From Anaerolineae bacterium (GTDB taxonomy: Bacteria; Chloroflexota; Anaerolineae; Anaerolineales; Villigracilaceae), in the NCBI GenBank assembly GCA_003158885.1, contig PMLN01000258.1, positions 1 through 7,013 of the forward strand: DNA of 7,013 bases. Direction: 5' to 3'. A program made the translations under genes and the position numbers. Shown here piece by piece: positions 4,543 through 7,013 of this stretch. The first letter of the stretch is position 1. Each line of letters begins with the position of its first letter. The notes under the pieces were generated by a model. It ran no database searches. It was not told where the DNA came from and worked only from the letters and a program-made list of their open reading frames with translations.

Positions 4543-6216
4543 ATGGACGACCAGGACTCTTATGCGGGGCGCTGGGTGGCAAAAGTGCGCGGCAGGATCG
4601 TGGGGCAGGGCGGAACCCCCGAGCAAGCCTTGCATGCCGCGCAGATGAGCCGTCACAAAGAAAAACCTGAGATCATTTATATGTCCCTTCCACTTCGATT
4701 TTCACCTTTACTGGATTCCATCCGCTCGGCGCTGCCGGAGGTCGAACTTTACCTGGCGGGCGGTGCGGTGCGCGATCTGCTGCTTAACCGCCTCTCGCAT
4801 GACCTGGATTTTTCGGTCCCGAAAGACGCTATCTCCATTGCGCGGCGTGCGGCCAATGCGCTGAAGGCCGACTTCTATGTGCTGGATGAAGCGTTCGATA
4901 CGGCGCGCGTCATCCTGACTGCCGAGGATGGCAAACGCGATATTTTGGATTTTGCCTCCTTCCGCGGCGCAGACCTCGAAGCCGACCTGCGTGGGCGCGA
5001 CTTCACCATCAATGCCATCGCCTTCGATTTGCGCAGCCAGAGCATTCTCGATCCACTGGGCGGCGGATCGGACTTACGCGCCAAGGTGATGCGCGCCTGT
5101 TCGGAGACCTCTCTCAGCGATGATCCGATCCGAATCCTGAGGGGGGTGCGTCAGGCCGCCGCGTTTGACTTCAAGATCGAAGCCGGGACTCGCAAAGCCA
5201 TGAAACAAGCCGCGCACCTGCTCCCGAATATTTCCCCCGAACGCCAACGCGATGAACTGTTTAAAATTCTCGAAGGGCCACATCCGGATACCTGTCTGCG
5301 CGCCTTGGAAATGCTGGGAGTTTTTCAATATTTTCTGCCTGAACTGGCGGGGATGAAGGGCGTGGAGCAGTCTGCGCCGCATGTGTACGATGTGTGGGAA
5401 CATACCTTGAGCGTCATCGGCCATCTCGAAGGCATTCTTGCAGCCCTTGCCCCAACCTCGGTGGGCCTGCCCTCATCTTTAGATGAAATGGAGCGAGGCA
5501 CAGGGAAGGGGGGCGACTTGTTGACTGGCTTGCTCAATCTGCGCCTCGGTCGTTACCGTACACAATTGGCGGCGCACTTCGCTCAAGCGCTGAATGCCGA
5601 TCGTTCTATGCGCGCTTTACTATTCCTGGCGGCGCTGTATCACGATGTCGCGAAGCCGGCCGCCAAATCCCTGGATGAGACGGGCAGGATCCGGTTCTTC
5701 GAGCATGATGCCTCCGGCGCAAAGGCCGCTGTCGAAAGAGCACAGGCCTTGAATCTCAGCAACGATGAGATCGCACGCTTGAAGATCATCATCGAGAACC
5801 ATATGCGCTTTCATTACTTCACCAGCCGGATAGAGGCTGAAAAAAAGGAACCCTCGCGCAAGGCCATTTATCGCTTCTTCCGCGCGGCGGGCGAGGGCGG
5901 CGTGGATCTGGCGCTGCTGGGTCTGGCCGACCTGCGCGGCACATGCGGTCACACGTTGATGCAGGAAACCTGGAGCGCGGCGCTGGATGTGGCCCGAATT
6001 CTGCTGGAGAATTATTGGGAAAAGCCGCAAGAAACGGTTGCGCCGCCTCGTCTGGTGGATGGACTGGATGTGATGAATGAATACCAACTGGCGGCCGGGC
6101 CGCTGATCGGCCAACTGCTGGAGGCGATCCGCGAGGCGCAAGCCAGTGGTAAAGTGTCAACGCGCGCAGAAGCGCTGGCATTCGGCCAGACCTGGCTGAA
6201 GGAAAACCAAAAATGA
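4543..6216 (+). CDS. cca: CCA-adding-type tRNA nucleotidyltransferase / HD-domain protein with N-terminal DUF5678-like domain
   Basis: Member of the class II nucleotidyltransferase family (CCA-adding enzymes and poly(A) polymerases). Residues 1-46 (YAGRWVAKVRGRIVGQG, TPEQAL, PEIIYM) resemble the small DUF5678 domain. The enzyme head follows: LAGGAVRDLL (71-80), the metal-binding pair D87/D89 in HDLDF, GRDFTINAIAF (151-161), DDPIRILRGVR (193-203) and ERQRDELFKIL (233-243). An HD hydrolase domain comes next: H286 in WEHTL, H367-D368 in YHDVAK, H388 and H420. The C-terminus (RLVDGLDVMNE onward) fits the family tail domain. CCA-, A- or C-specificity cannot be told from sequence alone. No Shine-Dalgarno precedes 4543; a start at 4681 would drop the DUF5678-like part, but the upstream reading looks genuinely coding. 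The last codons overlap the exonuclease gene by four bases. Confidence 0.88.
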   Translation: MDDQDSYAGRWVAKVRGRIVGQGGTPEQALHAAQMSRHKEKPEIIYMSLPLRFSPLLDSIRSALPEVELYLAGGAVRDLLLNRLSHDLDFSVPKDAISIARRAANALKADFYVLDEAFDTARVILTAEDGKRDILDFASFRGADLEADLRGRDFTINAIAFDLRSQSILDPLGGGSDLRAKVMRACSETSLSDDPIRILRGVRQAAAFDFKIEAGTRKAMKQAAHLLPNISPERQRDELFKILEGPHPDTCLRALEMLGVFQYFLPELAGMKGVEQSAPHVYDVWEHTLSVIGHLEGILAALAPTSVGLPSSLDEMERGTGKGGDLLTGLLNLRLGRYRTQLAAHFAQALNADRSMRALLFLAALYHDVAKPAAKSLDETGRIRFFEHDASGAKAAVERAQALNLSNDEIARLKIIIENHMRFHYFTSRIEAEKKEPSRKAIYRFFRAAGEGGVDLALLGLADLRGTCGHTLMQETWSAALDVARILLENYWEKPQETVAPPRLVDGLDVMNEYQLAAGPLIGQLLEAIREAQASGKVSTRAEALAFGQTWLKENQK

Positions 6217-6746
6217 ACCTCCTCTTCTTTGATCTGGAAACGCAGAAACTGTTTCAAGAGGTGGGGGGACGCGATGCGAGTAAATTGCGCCTGGCCTGCG
6301 GCGTGACGTATTCAAGTGATAAAAAAGAGTTCATGGTGTATTGGGAACGCGACGCACAAGCCCTGGTTGATGAACTCAAGGGCGCGGATAAAGTGATCGG
6401 CTTCAATATCCGTGGCTTCGATTATGAGGTGCTGCGCCCGTATTCGCCCGCCTTCAATTTTGCGTCCCTGCGAACGCTGGACTTGCTGCTCGACCTCAGC
6501 CGGATACTCAACTTCCGCCTGCCGCTCGATGCGCTGGCCAAGGCCTGCCTGGGCACGGAGAAAACCGCGGATGGCATCCAATCGGTGGAATGGTTCCGCA
6601 GCGGTGAACTGGATAAGATCGCCGAATACTGCAAGGCGGATGTGGACATTACGCGGCGCGTCTATGAATTCGGGCGCGACAATGGGTTCGTTTATTATTA
6701 TTCAAAGTTGGGAAGCAAATTGAAAGTCAATGTAAATTGGAAGTGA
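6213..6746 (+). CDS. Small RNase H-fold DEDD-type 3'-5' exonuclease-like protein
   Basis: A 177-residue protein with the three exonuclease motifs of the DEDD superfamily: FFDLET (D7, E9), VIGFNIRGFDYEVL (N65, D70), and YCKADVDIT (Y139, D143), so of the DEDDy kind. The fold resembles the ribonuclease-H-like domain of the YprB/RNase_H_2 group rather than full DNA polymerases. DNA versus RNA as substrate is not decided by these motifs. The ATG overlaps the stop codon of the preceding nucleotidyltransferase (ATGA at 6213-6216), so translation is probably coupled, and the pairing hints at RNA 3'-end processing. Motif spacing looks complete, so it should be active. Confidence 0.85.
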   Translation: MNLLFFDLETQKLFQEVGGRDASKLRLACGVTYSSDKKEFMVYWERDAQALVDELKGADKVIGFNIRGFDYEVLRPYSPAFNFASLRTLDLLLDLSRILNFRLPLDALAKACLGTEKTADGIQSVEWFRSGELDKIAEYCKADVDITRRVYEFGRDNGFVYYYSKLGSKLKVNVNWK

Positions 6747-6755
6747 CGGTGGGCG

Positions 6756-6801
6756 TGTAGAGACGTTGCATGCAACGTCTTTACAATGCAACGTCTCTAC
6801 A
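6756..6801. repeat. Three-copy inverted 15-mer (TGCAACGTCTCTACA family)
   Basis: TGTAGAGACGTTGCA at 6756-6770 is the exact reverse complement of 6787-6801 and, with one mismatch, of the abutting copy at 6771-6785. So the first copy can pair with either of the other two, giving two alternative hairpins between the exonuclease gene and the hydrolase gene. I recall the same core as a dispersed palindrome in cyanobacterial genomes; that memory is unverified here. A role in ending transcription is possible but there is no T-run. Confidence 0.85.
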
Positions 6802-6820
6802 AACCATACAGGAGATAAAT

Positions 6821-7013
6821 ATGGAAAAGATCAACATTGCTGGTATTGATATTGCATATGAACGCCAGGGACGTGGCGTGCCGCTGGTGCTGATCCACGG
6901 TTATCCATTGGACCATACGATTTGGGATGAAATCACTCCGCTGCTCGAAAATGATTTTGATCTGATCCTGCCCGATCTGCGCGGCTTTGGTGAGTCCGGA
7001 CTAATAGAGGCCG
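6821..7013 (+). CDS. Alpha/beta hydrolase, N-terminal part (runs off the window)
   Basis: The first 64 residues are in the window: MEKINIAGIDIAYERQGRG, then PLVLIHGYPLDHTIW (the HGYP oxyanion-hole segment) and LPDLRGFGES, all typical of the alpha/beta hydrolase fold (Abhydrolase_1). The nucleophile elbow and the catalytic His lie beyond the window, so substrate cannot be guessed. AGGAG at 6810-6814, six bases before the ATG, supports the start. It is separated from the exonuclease gene by the 15-mer inverted repeat and may be its own unit. Confidence 0.92.
   Translation, partial: MEKINIAGIDIAYERQGRGVPLVLIHGYPLDHTIWDEITPLLENDFDLILPDLRGFGESGLIEA

Noticed and set aside
4108..4656. 182-residue open frame on the - strand across hpt and the start of the nucleotidyltransferase gene
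   Set aside because: Antisense shadow of hpt; His/Arg-rich with no recognisable motif.

Overview
This 7,013-base window is bacterial, with every recognisable gene on the + strand. The best guess for the host is the Anaerolineae (phylum Chloroflexota). The grounds are the long Lys/Pro/Glu/Ala tail on L21, the L31 with an extra C-terminal domain, the DUF4143 ATPase, and intergenic spaces full of short degenerate tandem repeats. This is an inference from gene content and style; the window holds no rRNA or other decisive marker.

Layout: (1) 1-148 is a seven-base-period repeat array. (2) 159-1363 is a probable selfish or accessory DUF4143 AAA-ATPase gene with a perfect 15-bp inverted repeat just upstream of its start codon. 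(3) 1364-1809 has no gene: it holds a long perfect hairpin (1387-1419), a second seven-base-period array that repeats 29 of 30 bases of the first one, a textbook sigma-70 promoter (1651-1679) and a leader hairpin. (4) 1810-3126 is a ribosomal protein cluster, rplU-rpmA-rpmE (L21, L27, L31), ended by a strong intrinsic terminator at 3160-3190. (5) 3261-3830 is thymidine kinase (tdk). (6) 3830-3972 is a nine-base-period repeat array in two opposed arms that fills the whole space between tdk and the next gene. (7) 3973-6746 is a tight cluster of hypoxanthine phosphoribosyltransferase, a CCA-adding-enzyme-like nucleotidyltransferase with an extra N-terminal domain, and a small DEDD-type exonuclease. 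(8) 6756-6801 is a three-copy inverted 15-mer. (9) From 6821 an alpha/beta hydrolase gene runs off the window end.

How the genes fit together: the core is translation (L21, L27, L31), nucleotide salvage (tdk, hpt) and RNA 3'-end processing (nucleotidyltransferase plus exonuclease with overlapping stop and start codons). The rpmE-tdk adjacency is also known in Bacillus. The DUF4143 gene between two copies of the same repeat looks like an accessory insertion beside this housekeeping block.

The most interesting single observation is the L31 protein: a complete zinc-ribbon L31 is followed in frame by a domain closely resembling the C-terminal domain of RNA polymerase alpha, which could physically tie the ribosome to transcription. 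The repeat families also deserve attention because several run directly into coding or translation-start sequence.
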